Shown here: one piece after another, positions 1-6,626 of the stretch
Layout of the letters: each line of letters begins with the position of its first letter
How positions within the stretch are numbered: the first letter of the stretch is position 1
NCBI GenBank assembly: GCA_023392575.1
Contig: JAEVYV010000143.1
Coordinates: 1-7,633, forward strand
DNA: 7,633 bases
Source: Bacteroidota bacterium
GTDB taxonomy: Bacteria > Bacteroidota > Bacteroidia > Chitinophagales > Chitinophagaceae
Reading direction: 5' to 3'
Program-made: the position numbers and the translations under genes
Notes under the pieces: model-generated
Told to the model about the DNA's origin: nothing
What the model saw: the letters and a program-made list of their open reading frames with translations, nothing else
Databases searched by the model: none

Positions 1-841
1 CTTTAATATTGATGCTGCCCCCGCTGTTATTGGAATAAGGCGCTTTGTGATTTACGGCGGTTTGGGCAATAACAATGCTCTCACCCGGTTTAATAGGGTA
101 CTGGGTACCGTGGCCCGGTATGCGGTACAGCGACTTGGCGTATACATAATCTTCGGTTGCATTGATGTTGGCCGGCATGCCTATGGATTTATTCCAGTTG
201 AACTGCCCGGTTAAGTAGCCCGAAATCACGTATAAGCCGGTAGATAAATTGGGCGTGGTGGTATTTGTGCCCCAAAGCTGGGCCACGTACAGGCTGTCGG
301 CATAAATAACCTCGTTCGAATTATTATAGATTTCTATGAACTGGTCGCGGAAACCAGCCCCGTTGGCCGTGTTGCTTCCGGCATAATAAATCTGCTTCAG
401 CACCAATCCTCCTATGCGGCCTACATGCACATTCAGTTTCAAGGCCGAGTCCAGTTTATTGTTAATATCTATTCGGGTTAACGAACCGCTTAATACCACG
501 TCTTCGTCCCGGCTTTGGCCCGTGCGATCATTGAACAAATCTTTGGGAATGGTAATGGTCGCTTCTATATTATATCTTCCGGCGCTGACATTTGTGAAGG
601 CAACCCGCCCTTCTGCATCAGTCGTTGCTATATTAAGCTTGTTGCTGAAGACGTTTACCAACTTTACAGCAACCTTTTCTACCGGAAAATTAAATTTGAG
701 GTCAGCCGAATCATAGCCCACCTGGATACTTATATCCAACGGCTTAATGCCGGGAGCCAAATCCCTGTTCAAATCTCTTCTGCACCCGGCCATGGCCAGC
801 AGCAGTATGATGCATAGGGGAATAATCTTTATATGTTTCAT
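1..841 (-). CDS. DUF4876-type surface lipoprotein, 3' end outside window
   Basis: The reading frame is open from the ATG at 841 to the left edge, giving 280 codons with no stop, so the C-terminus is missing. The N-terminus is a lipoprotein signal: two lysines, a hydrophobic stretch (residues 6-18) and a lipobox M-A-G-C with Cys20, followed by R-R-D. Residues about 37-98 look like a beta-sandwich or carboxypeptidase-regulatory-like module (TDAEGRVAFTNVSAGRYNI). Residues about 135-280 match my recollection of the DUF4876 family (KQIYYAGSN, then DQFIEIYNNSNEVIYADSL, then an aromatic and Asn-rich part). The start lies 15 bp after the receptor stop, so the two genes are almost surely co-transcribed. 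I infer an outer-membrane lipoprotein working with the receptor, in the place a SusD would hold in a sugar locus. No function is established. The gene call is secure; the family name is from memory. Confidence 0.85.
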   Translation of the reverse strand, partial: MKHIKIIPLCIILLLAMAGCRRDLNRDLAPGIKPLDISIQVGYDSADLKFNFPVEKVAVKLVNVFSNKLNIATTDAEGRVAFTNVSAGRYNIEATITIPKDLFNDRTGQSRDEDVVLSGSLTRIDINNKLDSALKLNVHVGRIGGLVLKQIYYAGSNTANGAGFRDQFIEIYNNSNEVIYADSLYVAQLWGTNTTTPNLSTGLYVISGYLTGQFNWNKSIGMPANINATEDYVYAKSLYRIPGHGTQYPIKPGESIVIAQTAVNHKAPYSNNSGGSINIK

Positions 842-856
842 CGTGCAGTTTTGGTT

Positions 857-3800
857 TTATTTGATGGTAAAAACCAGCTCGGCGCCAAACGAGGGCCGGC
901 CGTTGTAATAGTATATAGACGCGTTTTGGATTTCGGTGGGCCGGATATTGAAGGCATTAAAGGCATTGAAGGAAAAGCGCAGGTAGTCCCCGATTTCCTT
1001 ACTTAACCGCAGGTGCATGTTGGGATACACAAAGGATGGCCGCCGCTTTACAGCCTCTTCGCGGGGCGAACGCAGCAAATGGGCATAGTCCGCCGAGCGG
1101 GCCTCCTTATCAGTAAGTGAATAATAGTTCAAATCCTTATCCAGGTAACCGGCTGGGTATACGCCCGAGCCCATGGTCTCACTCCGGTTCATCCAGTATA
1201 CCTCGCCGGTAAGCATCACCGCCAGGCGCAGGTCCGGAATGTGGGTGGTGGTGGTAAAGGTGGACTTTATATTTTTCCCCTTGGACTGCTGGTTGCTGTA
1301 CACGCCGTACACGGACTTGCGGGTGTAATCAATGCTGGCATCTGAAGCAGGGATAGACACTTCATCATTGGTTTCGAGGTAATAGCTGCTGTAATAGGCC
1401 AGGCTCATGTTGAACGAGGTGGCCAACGATTTGATTTTGTCTGTTGACATCATCAGTTCAAAACCACGGGTGTGGTTGTAGTTGCCGTTGTTGATTTTAT
1501 TATAGGTAACATTATAGGTTTTATATGTACCGTTTTCCTCGTACGCGGGCTTGGCGCCGCTTATGGGTGTTACTTTATAATTGGGCAGCACAACAGGAAC
1601 CAGTTGGGTAAGGGTAGAAAACCCGTTATCCATCAGCCGGTCGAAATAATGAACGGAAGCATGAAAAGGCTTGGCATCCCAGCTAAAACCAGTTTCAAAA
1701 GTGCGGCTCCGGTAGGGCTTCAGGTTGCTGTTGTCAGCTTGCACCACACGGGTATGCACCAGGTAAAGGCTTTCATCGGCATTTCCTGTGTATGTATTCG
1801 CCAGCGGGATATCTATATATACATTGCCCGGGCTAATCTGGGAAAGGCTGGGTGACTTGGTGGCAATACCATAGGAAAAGCTCCAGTTGAGATTACGCAG
1901 GATTCTCCAATTGCTGTTAATACGGGGCGATACCACAAAAAACTGGTTTTGCACATCGGCCCGGGCGCCTAAATTGAGGGTATAGTACCGATCGAGCAGG
2001 CGGGTATTAAACAGGTTTTCTACATAAAAGCCCAGGTTTTTTTGCGTAGGCACATAATTGTACGAGCGGGCCCGGTCGCTTTTGTTACCCGTTTGATAAA
2101 ACCGGGGCCGGTCGGCAAACACAATAACACCCGGACCTTTATTGGCGCTGTAGTTAAAATTCGAGCCCAGCATGAGCCGGTAGCTCATTTTTTTGATTTT
2201 GATAAACGTGCTGGTTTCAATGCGGGCGGCCGCCGTAACCGGCTCGCCAATAACTTCCTGCTCGGCCATGTAGTAACCGGGTGCCCAGTAGCCCTCGTAG
2301 GTGCCAGTGGTATCGCTGTCGGCAATGCCAATTACCGGGCGCAGGTTGAGGTAATACTGCGAGTACGACTCCTGCCGTTCGCGGCTGTAGCTCATTTGCA
2401 GGTTTACATTATAAAGCCAGGGCTTTTTTACAATCCACTCACTCCGATTGCTTACCCGCAGCATGCGGTTGCCCATCCGGGTCATGCGCTGGTTAATATC
2501 GTCGGGATCCACCCGGGTTTTATCCAGGGTTGTATTGTAATCGAAGCTGAGTGTATTTTTAAACTGCACACCGGCTTTTTTGTGATAGGTCCACAGCAGG
2601 GCGCCGCCCAGGCGGTCGTACGATTTGAGCTGATTGCGGGGATCATCGTTACTGTTTAAATAATCCAGGCTCAGGTTTACCACGCCCAGGGCTGGACTAA
2701 CCGCAAAGCCTTTGCTTACACCAAAGTTCTGCGTACCCTCGTTGGCCCGTACGCTGGCTCGCAGCGGCGTAATGCCGGCCTGCCGGTTTATGATAACTAC
2801 CCCGGTGCTGTAATCGCCATAGCGGGCCGAGGCCACGCCCGAAATCACTTCAATGTTTTCAATATTTTCAGTTTGCAGTTGCCGCAGATCCACCCCGCTG
2901 TTGGCTACGTCTCCGTTATAATTGCTGTTAAGCGTTCCGTTTTTGGCGCTCAGGTCCCCCAGGGTATTGGGCGTAGAAATATTATTGGATGAAATAAGCC
3001 CCATGCGGCCGGGGTTCATGGATTGCATGTTAGCGTTGTTGTTAACCGTAACACCGTCTATTTGCATAGAAACGCCAAAGGCATTGTTCAGCTCTTGCTC
3101 GCTATTGGGCAGGGTTACGTTGCGTAGAGTAAGCACGGTAGAACCCTGCAGTGTGGCGCCGGGCCGTACCATAGACTGGCCGGGCAGGTATTTAAGCACA
3201 TCGGTCACACTCAGGGCCTGCGTTTGCTCAATGGCTTCGCGGTCAAAAACGATAGAAGAGTTGGAGGCCAGGGTTTTTTTACGCACCCCATTAATTTCTA
3301 CCTGGTCGAGCTTCAGGCTCAAATCTTTCAGTACAATGAGCTGCACGGTTCCGAACTGCTTTTCGGAAATGGTTTTGGTAACCGATGTTTTGCCTACATA
3401 GCTTACAACCAGTGTTACCTCGCCGGCCCGGTCGGGCACGGCCACTTCAAAGGTTCCGTCAACTTTACATACGGTAGTAATGCCGGTTTGCACTACCTGC
3501 ACCGATGCATAGCTTAATGGTTTGCCATCGGCATCAATTACTTTTCCTTTTATTTCTGTGGCAAAAACCGAAGTTTCCTTAGAGGCCGCAGCAGGCGGAA
3601 CGGCCCTGACCATAATGACCTTGTCTTTTATGGTATAGGCGACGGGCAAGTTCTTAAGGCAGATGTTCAGTACTTCGGTTACCGGGGCATTGGTTACATG
3701 AATGTCGACGGTTTTTTGTGCCGACAGCACATCGCTGTTGTAAATGAATTCGTAGCCTGTTTGCCGGTGGATGTCCCGGAAAACTTCATCAATGGTTACC

Positions 3801-3979
3801 TGGTTGCGGTTAATCGTTACCGTTTGCGCAAAGCTCCGGGCATTGAGTTGGATGTTGCAAAGCAACAGGAACAGAAAGAATACCCGCCCCTGAAAGGCCA
3901 GGGTGCGGCTGGGTTGGAAACGAAACAAAAAAGCAGCTTTCCTCATAGCAGATAGTATTGGTTGTAAACAGTTGTTCAT
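857..3979 (-). CDS. TonB-dependent outer-membrane receptor with STN signalling domain
   Basis: This is an outer-membrane receptor of about 1040 residues for energised uptake of an unknown ligand. Numbering is from the ATG at 3979. A long, basic signal peptide has its hydrophobic core at about 33-46 and a probable cut after S-F-A near 51. An STN domain (about 55-126, Q-V-T-I-D-E-V-F then V-T-E-V-L) typically contacts a FecR protein. A carboxypeptidase-regulatory-like domain follows (about 143-212, I-K-G-K-V-I-D-A-D-G-K-P-L). The plug spans about 247-399 and includes IENIEVISGVASARYGDYST, typical of siderophore-type rather than SusC-type plugs. The rest is a beta-barrel ending in G-A-E-L-V-F-T-I-K. 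The ATG at 3946 is a good alternative start and gives a shorter signal peptide. A start at 4093 would overlap fecR by 74 bp and is unlikely. The gene lies 40 bp after fecR and 15 bp before the lipoprotein. Confidence 0.93.
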   Translation of the reverse strand: MNNCLQPILSAMRKAAFLFRFQPSRTLAFQGRVFFLFLLLCNIQLNARSFAQTVTINRNQVTIDEVFRDIHRQTGYEFIYNSDVLSAQKTVDIHVTNAPVTEVLNICLKNLPVAYTIKDKVIMVRAVPPAAASKETSVFATEIKGKVIDADGKPLSYASVQVVQTGITTVCKVDGTFEVAVPDRAGEVTLVVSYVGKTSVTKTISEKQFGTVQLIVLKDLSLKLDQVEINGVRKKTLASNSSIVFDREAIEQTQALSVTDVLKYLPGQSMVRPGATLQGSTVLTLRNVTLPNSEQELNNAFGVSMQIDGVTVNNNANMQSMNPGRMGLISSNNISTPNTLGDLSAKNGTLNSNYNGDVANSGVDLRQLQTENIENIEVISGVASARYGDYSTGVVIINRQAGITPLRASVRANEGTQNFGVSKGFAVSPALGVVNLSLDYLNSNDDPRNQLKSYDRLGGALLWTYHKKAGVQFKNTLSFDYNTTLDKTRVDPDDINQRMTRMGNRMLRVSNRSEWIVKKPWLYNVNLQMSYSRERQESYSQYYLNLRPVIGIADSDTTGTYEGYWAPGYYMAEQEVIGEPVTAAARIETSTFIKIKKMSYRLMLGSNFNYSANKGPGVIVFADRPRFYQTGNKSDRARSYNYVPTQKNLGFYVENLFNTRLLDRYYTLNLGARADVQNQFFVVSPRINSNWRILRNLNWSFSYGIATKSPSLSQISPGNVYIDIPLANTYTGNADESLYLVHTRVVQADNSNLKPYRSRTFETGFSWDAKPFHASVHYFDRLMDNGFSTLTQLVPVVLPNYKVTPISGAKPAYEENGTYKTYNVTYNKINNGNYNHTRGFELMMSTDKIKSLATSFNMSLAYYSSYYLETNDEVSIPASDASIDYTRKSVYGVYSNQQSKGKNIKSTFTTTTHIPDLRLAVMLTGEVYWMNRSETMGSGVYPAGYLDKDLNYYSLTDKEARSADYAHLLRSPREEAVKRRPSFVYPNMHLRLSKEIGDYLRFSFNAFNAFNIRPTEIQNASIYYYNGRPSFGAELVFTIK

Positions 3980-4019
3980 ACAGTATCGCCGGTGGGCAGG
4001 TTCGTGGCCCGGCCGGTTT

Positions 4020-5237
4020 TTATAAAGAGCTCTTGGTGAAAAAAAACAGTTTATCTCCTTCCCTTCTCGAATGAATGCCGGCAGTGAATTCAAGCATTTT
4101 CAAAACCGTGTCCAGGTGATTGTTCCGGGAGATCACGCCGCTGATATGCCTTTGGGCCACCGCGCCTTCAAACGAAATATCCACCCCATACCAGCGTTCC
4201 AGTTGCCGTGCCACCGATCCCAGATCGGCATTGGTAAAATCAAACAACCCGTTTTTCCAGGCCAGCACCTGGCCGGTATTTGTCTGGCTTTTCAACTGCA
4301 GGGCGCCTGCCCCCCGGTTCACCAACTGGTCTCCGGGCTTCAGGATCTTTGTTTCCTCCCCGGCGCTGACCCTTACCTTTCCTTCCACAAGGGTGGTTTT
4401 GCTCAGGCCCTCTTCTTCATAACTCATAATATTAAAATGGGTGCCCAGTACTTCCACCACGCTCCTGTCGTTCAACTGTACCCGAAATGGCCGTGCCGCA
4501 TCTTTTTCTACCTCAAAATAGGCTTCACCCGAAAGCTCCACCCTTCTTTCACCACTGGCAAAGGCTGCGGGGAAACGGAGGGTTGTGGAGGCATTCAGCC
4601 ACACTTTCGTACCGTCGGACAGCACCAGCCGGTATTGTCCGCCCCGCGGGGTAGTAATCTGGTTCGGCAGCAGACTTTCCGAAGTGACTTCTGCTTCCTG
4701 CAGCACGGGCAAATAAGACAAAAAGCCCTCGTCCTTCTTCAGCAACTGTATTGCTCCCTGCTGCGCCAGCGAACCGTGGTGCGCCGTGTCCAACACGATT
4801 TGGGTGCCATCGGCCAGCCGCAACAGGGCCATATCCCCGCCCGGCAAACCCTTCTCCGGCAATCCGGCTGGGACGGTGGTAGTGCCAGCCTGCGGTTGGG
4901 AAGGCCCGGATGAGCGAAGCATCCAAAAACCAGCCAGACCTACTACAAACAGCACCGAGGCCGCTGCCAAAACCCTTTTCCAGGAAAGCACAGGAGCCTG
5001 TTTTAAGCCCGTTTTGCCGGCCTGGTCCTGAATCAGTTCCATTACCCGGTCGCCGGCAGGCGGCTTGCGGAAGGCCTCTTGCTCCGCAACCTGGTTTTCC
5101 CACAGATCTTCCATCAGCCCGTAAACCTCTTCCTCCAGGTCTTTATCATTCAGCAACCGTTCCCACTCCCTCCACTCTGCGGGGGAAAGGGTACCCTCCT
5201 GGTATTTTTTAAAAAGTTCCTGCAATCGTTTTTGCAT
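4020..5237 (-). CDS. FecR-family anti-sigma factor
   Basis: This 405-residue inner-membrane protein is predicted to hold the neighbouring ECF sigma factor inactive and to release it when the receptor signals. Residues 1-75 form a charged cytoplasmic region (LSPAEWREWERLLND) of the kind that binds sigma. One membrane helix lies at about 88-106 (VLAAASVLFVVGLAGFWML). The periplasmic FecR domain is at about 194-292, with TPRGGQYRLVLSDGTKVWLN, the block G-E-A-Y-F-E-V and G-T-H-F-N-I. A C-terminal DUF4974-like domain (about 331-400, FDFTNADLGSVARQLERWYG) resembles an STN fold and probably meets the receptor STN domain. Length and domain order are normal for Bacteroidota FecR. The start is an ATG with no Shine-Dalgarno but an AC-rich leader. 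It lies 140 bp after the sigma gene, with a hairpin terminator between them. Confidence 0.95.
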   Translation of the reverse strand: MQKRLQELFKKYQEGTLSPAEWREWERLLNDKDLEEEVYGLMEDLWENQVAEQEAFRKPPAGDRVMELIQDQAGKTGLKQAPVLSWKRVLAAASVLFVVGLAGFWMLRSSGPSQPQAGTTTVPAGLPEKGLPGGDMALLRLADGTQIVLDTAHHGSLAQQGAIQLLKKDEGFLSYLPVLQEAEVTSESLLPNQITTPRGGQYRLVLSDGTKVWLNASTTLRFPAAFASGERRVELSGEAYFEVEKDAARPFRVQLNDRSVVEVLGTHFNIMSYEEEGLSKTTLVEGKVRVSAGEETKILKPGDQLVNRGAGALQLKSQTNTGQVLAWKNGLFDFTNADLGSVARQLERWYGVDISFEGAVAQRHISGVISRNNHLDTVLKMLEFTAGIHSRREGDKLFFFTKSSL

Positions 5238-5282
5238 GTTTTGGTTTTGTGGTTAAGCAATCCATCCGCACATAAAAATATC

Positions 5283-5316
5283 CCGGCTTGTGCGCCGGAG
5301 CCCTGATGGAACAGGG
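5283..5316 (-). promoter_or_regulatory. Two tandem small hairpins in the fecR leader
   Basis: Two perfect 5-bp stems, each with a 6-nt loop, lie 2 bp apart: CCGGC/GCCGG at 5283-5287 and 5294-5298, and CCCTG/CAGGG at 5301-5305 and 5312-5316. They fall between the sigma terminator and the fecR start at 5237. Each is short and could form by chance. Their regular spacing in a region that must hold the fecR promoter makes a leader structure or binding site possible. I could not assign a promoter here with any confidence. A TACTTTG about 5323-5329 on the minus strand only partly resembles the Bacteroidetes TAnnTTTG element. Confidence 0.25.
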
Positions 5317-5341
5317 TCGTCAAAGTATTAAGACACAGGAA

Positions 5342-5379
5342 AAGAAGAAAAAGGGTCCATAGACGATGGACTTTTTTTT
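5342..5379 (-). terminator. Probable bidirectional intrinsic terminator after the sigma gene
   Basis: A perfect 6-bp stem (GTCCAT at 5355-5360, ATGGAC at 5366-5371) has a 5-nt loop and is flanked on both sides by homopolymer runs. On the plus strand eight T residues follow it. On the minus strand a run of T and C (complement of 5341-5354) follows, and the A run before the stem can extend the pairing. It sits directly at the sigma stop codon and 118 bp before fecR. It would therefore uncouple fecR and the genes after it from the sigma transcript, or only partly attenuate them. Confidence 0.55.
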
Positions 5380-5962
5380 AGTGCAGCATCCAAAGCAGGA
5401 AAAGGCAACGCCAGCTTTCTGATTTCTGTTTGAGCAGAAGATGCTTTCTGATGCCCAGCACGGCCAGTTTCATGTATTTTTTAACGGTATGCGCCGACAG
5501 GCCCAAATGGCTGGCAACGGCCTGGTGCTCCATGCGTTCGCGCCGGCACAGTAAGTACACTTTTTTTTGCTGGGGTGGTAACTGGTCGATCGCTTCTTCC
5601 AGTGCCTGGTAGATGTCCGGTTGAAGGCCATCCGTTATGGCATCTGAGGGGGTTTCTTTTTGAAAGACCAGCAGGTGCTTTTTTTCGGTAACCATTTTGC
5701 GCAGTGCGTTCAGGGCATGGTGCCGGGCCGCCGTAAACAAATAGCTTCGGAAAGAACGAACGTGCGCCAGCTGATCGCGGTGGCTCCAGATCTTTACAAA
5801 AACATCCTGCACAATCTCTTCCGTCACCTCTTTGGACGGGCAAAGTTTAAATATAAAGGAGGCTAGCAAGGGCCGGTATTCCAGATAGATCTGTTCAAAC
5901 GCCTTCACATCGCTGCCGGCAATACATTTTAGTAAATAGTCTTCATTGTAATCAGCCTTCAT
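5378..5962 (-). CDS. ECF RNA polymerase sigma factor, FecI/RpoE type
   Basis: This 194-residue extracytoplasmic-function sigma factor should direct RNA polymerase to promoters controlled by the adjacent FecR and receptor. Region 2 (about 24-90) carries the conserved EEIVQDVFVKIWSHRDQL and the S-Y-L-F-T-A-A-R-H-H-A-L-N block that contacts the -10 element. Region 4 (about 119-174) carries ALEEAIDQLPPQQKKVYLLC and a helix-turn-helix with L-G-L-S-A-H-T-V-K-K-Y-M for the -35 element. There is no extra C-terminal domain. Instead there is a short tail rich in hydrophobic residues (W-R-C-L-F-L-L-W-M-L-H), of a kind I have seen in other Bacteroidota ECF factors. The stop codon lies at the edge of a terminator hairpin. 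The start ATG has an A-rich leader (AGAGAAAAATGGA) and a promoter-like sequence about 25 bp upstream. Confidence 0.95.
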   Translation of the reverse strand: MKADYNEDYLLKCIAGSDVKAFEQIYLEYRPLLASFIFKLCPSKEVTEEIVQDVFVKIWSHRDQLAHVRSFRSYLFTAARHHALNALRKMVTEKKHLLVFQKETPSDAITDGLQPDIYQALEEAIDQLPPQQKKVYLLCRRERMEHQAVASHLGLSAHTVKKYMKLAVLGIRKHLLLKQKSESWRCLFLLWMLH

Positions 5963-5986
5963 TCCATTTTTCTCTTAAGCAGGGAC

Positions 5987-6019
5987 TAAATTTACAATTT
6001 TGTAAAGTATCCGGGCAAA
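5987..6019 (-). promoter_or_regulatory. Candidate Bacteroidetes-type promoter of the sigma gene
   Basis: On the minus strand a TTTG (complement of 6016-6019) is followed after 21 bp by TAAATTTA (complement of 5987-5994). The primary Bacteroidetes promoter is about TTTG or TTG, 17-23 bp, then TAnnTTTG, so this matches at all but one base of the -7 element. Transcription would begin near 5980 and leave a leader of about 18 nt before the ATG at 5962. This is a match by eye in an AT-rich stretch, so chance is not excluded. Confidence 0.4.
5991..6006. promoter_or_regulatory. Palindrome within the sigma-gene promoter spacer
   Basis: TTTACAATTTTGTAAA consists of two perfect 7-bp arms (TTTACAA and TTGTAAA) around a 2-bp centre. 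It overlaps the end of the proposed -7 element and fills part of the spacer, where a dimeric repressor would block RNA polymerase. The AT-rich makeup raises the chance of a random match. No cognate regulator can be named; the S24-like protein encoded nearby has no visible DNA-binding domain. Confidence 0.35.
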
Positions 6020-6201
6020 TAAATGAAGTGTTACGCCAGCGCCCATCCGAAAAAATGCGGCGTAACTGCTTGGTTTGGACCGCTCCGAATCGTGAAGCGG
6101 AAGGACTTGCTGCCTCATTTTCCCGATCAGGCCCGCTGGCAGCAGCCTGACCACTCTTTTTGAAAACTTTGTTCCTTCCACCTTCGCTGTACTTGGTTGA
6201 A

Positions 6202-6218
6202 TCAGCAAATATTGCTGA
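6202..6218. promoter_or_regulatory. 17-bp perfect palindrome, possible operator
   Basis: TCAGCAAATATTGCTGA has two perfect 7-bp arms around a 3-bp centre. No T run directly follows on either strand, so a terminator is unlikely. The size and symmetry suit a dimeric DNA-binding protein. It lies about 240 bp upstream of the sigma start and 94 bp upstream of the kinase remnant, and either gene or neither could be its target. Confidence 0.3.
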
Positions 6219-6311
6219 CGCTTTTCGGATAATTTTTTCGCGGGCCTTCCGCCTGAAATCGGAATTACGCACCGCCTCGTCCGTGCAGAAGAAGTACAAC
6301 TCCATCTACCT

Positions 6312-6572
6312 TTGGTAAAAAGCTCTGGGGTTTATCACTTAATCGAAGTGCAGGATAACGGCGTGGGTTTTGAACAAAAAGATGCAGAACGGATTTTCCA
6401 GGTCTTTACCCGCCTTTATAGCCGTGCGGAGTACCGGGGCACCGGCATCGGCCTGTCCATTGTACGCAAAGTGGCCGAAAACCACGGGGGGTGGGTATGG
6501 GCAGAAAGCCGGCCGGGTGAAGGGGCCCGTTTTCTGATCGCACTGCCTGCAGACGCTCCGGCTTCTGACTAA
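6312..6572 (+). pseudogene. 5'-truncated histidine kinase, ATPase-domain tail only
   Basis: The 86-codon frame encodes only the end of a HATPase_c domain. The G1 box is D-N-G-V-G-F (15-20), the F box I-F-Q-V-F-T-R-L (28-35), and the G2 box G-T-G-I-G-L (43-48). Then comes the usual kinase ending H-G-G-W-V-W-A-E-S-R-P-G-E-G-A-R-F. The sensor part, the phospho-acceptor His (H box) and the ATP-binding N box are absent. In-frame sequence upstream of 6312 does not resemble a kinase and meets a TGA at 6216. The only start near the break is a TTG. The fragment resembles the PAS-containing hybrid or phytochrome-like kinases common in Bacteroidota. I infer a gene remnant left by a deletion or rearrangement whose 5' breakpoint lies near 6312. 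It cannot work as a kinase alone. A stand-alone small protein is possible but unlikely. Confidence 0.75.
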
Positions 6573-6626
6573 GACTTCGGTAAGGGCCAGATCTTGCTGC
6601 TATTGTGCACCATAAACTTCTGGTTG

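Larger units (their letters stand above)
5963..6311. other. Non-coding interval between divergent genes
   Basis: This gap of 349 bp separates the minus-strand sigma gene from the plus-strand kinase remnant. It holds the sigma promoter candidate and its palindrome near the left end, a second palindrome at 6202-6218, and a weaker stem (TCAGGC at 6127-6132, GCCTGA at 6145-6150, 12-nt loop). Frames that stay open on the minus strand here (117 and 77 codons) have low-complexity, unrecognisable products and overlap the promoter region, so I do not call them genes. The plus frames upstream of 6312 have stops and show no kinase-like sequence. Confidence 0.55.

Noticed and set aside
2042..2659. 205-codon plus-strand open frame opposite the receptor barrel
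   Set aside because: It is antisense to a strongly supported TonB receptor, and its product is rich in Val, Ala, Ile and Gly with no family resemblance.
4009..4016. CCGGCCGG palindrome between fecR and the receptor gene
   Set aside because: It is short and GC-rich. On the minus strand, where the genes lie, no T run follows it, so it is not a terminator of the operon.
4071..4913. 280-codon plus-strand open frame opposite fecR
   Set aside because: It lies wholly antisense to a clear fecR gene and its product has no recognisable domain. The opening is a by-product of codon use on the other strand.
4549..5103. 184-codon minus-strand frame inside fecR
   Set aside because: It is an out-of-frame shadow on the same strand. 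The overlapping frame carries intact FecR domains.
5952..6305. 117-codon minus-strand frame just upstream of and overlapping the sigma start
   Set aside because: The product is charged and of low complexity with no recognised motif. The frame covers the proposed promoter and both palindromes. It is worth a conservation check only.
6151..6318. Plus-strand frame ending in K-K-Y-N-S-I-Y-L-W before a TAA
   Set aside because: It looks somewhat protein-like near its end, but it has no start codon in a sensible place, is only about 55 codons between stops, and matches nothing I recognise.
6594..6626. TTG at 6594 as start of the S24-like gene
   Set aside because: It is a rare start codon and adds 11 hydrophobic residues with no role; the ATG at 6627 gives a natural N-terminus.
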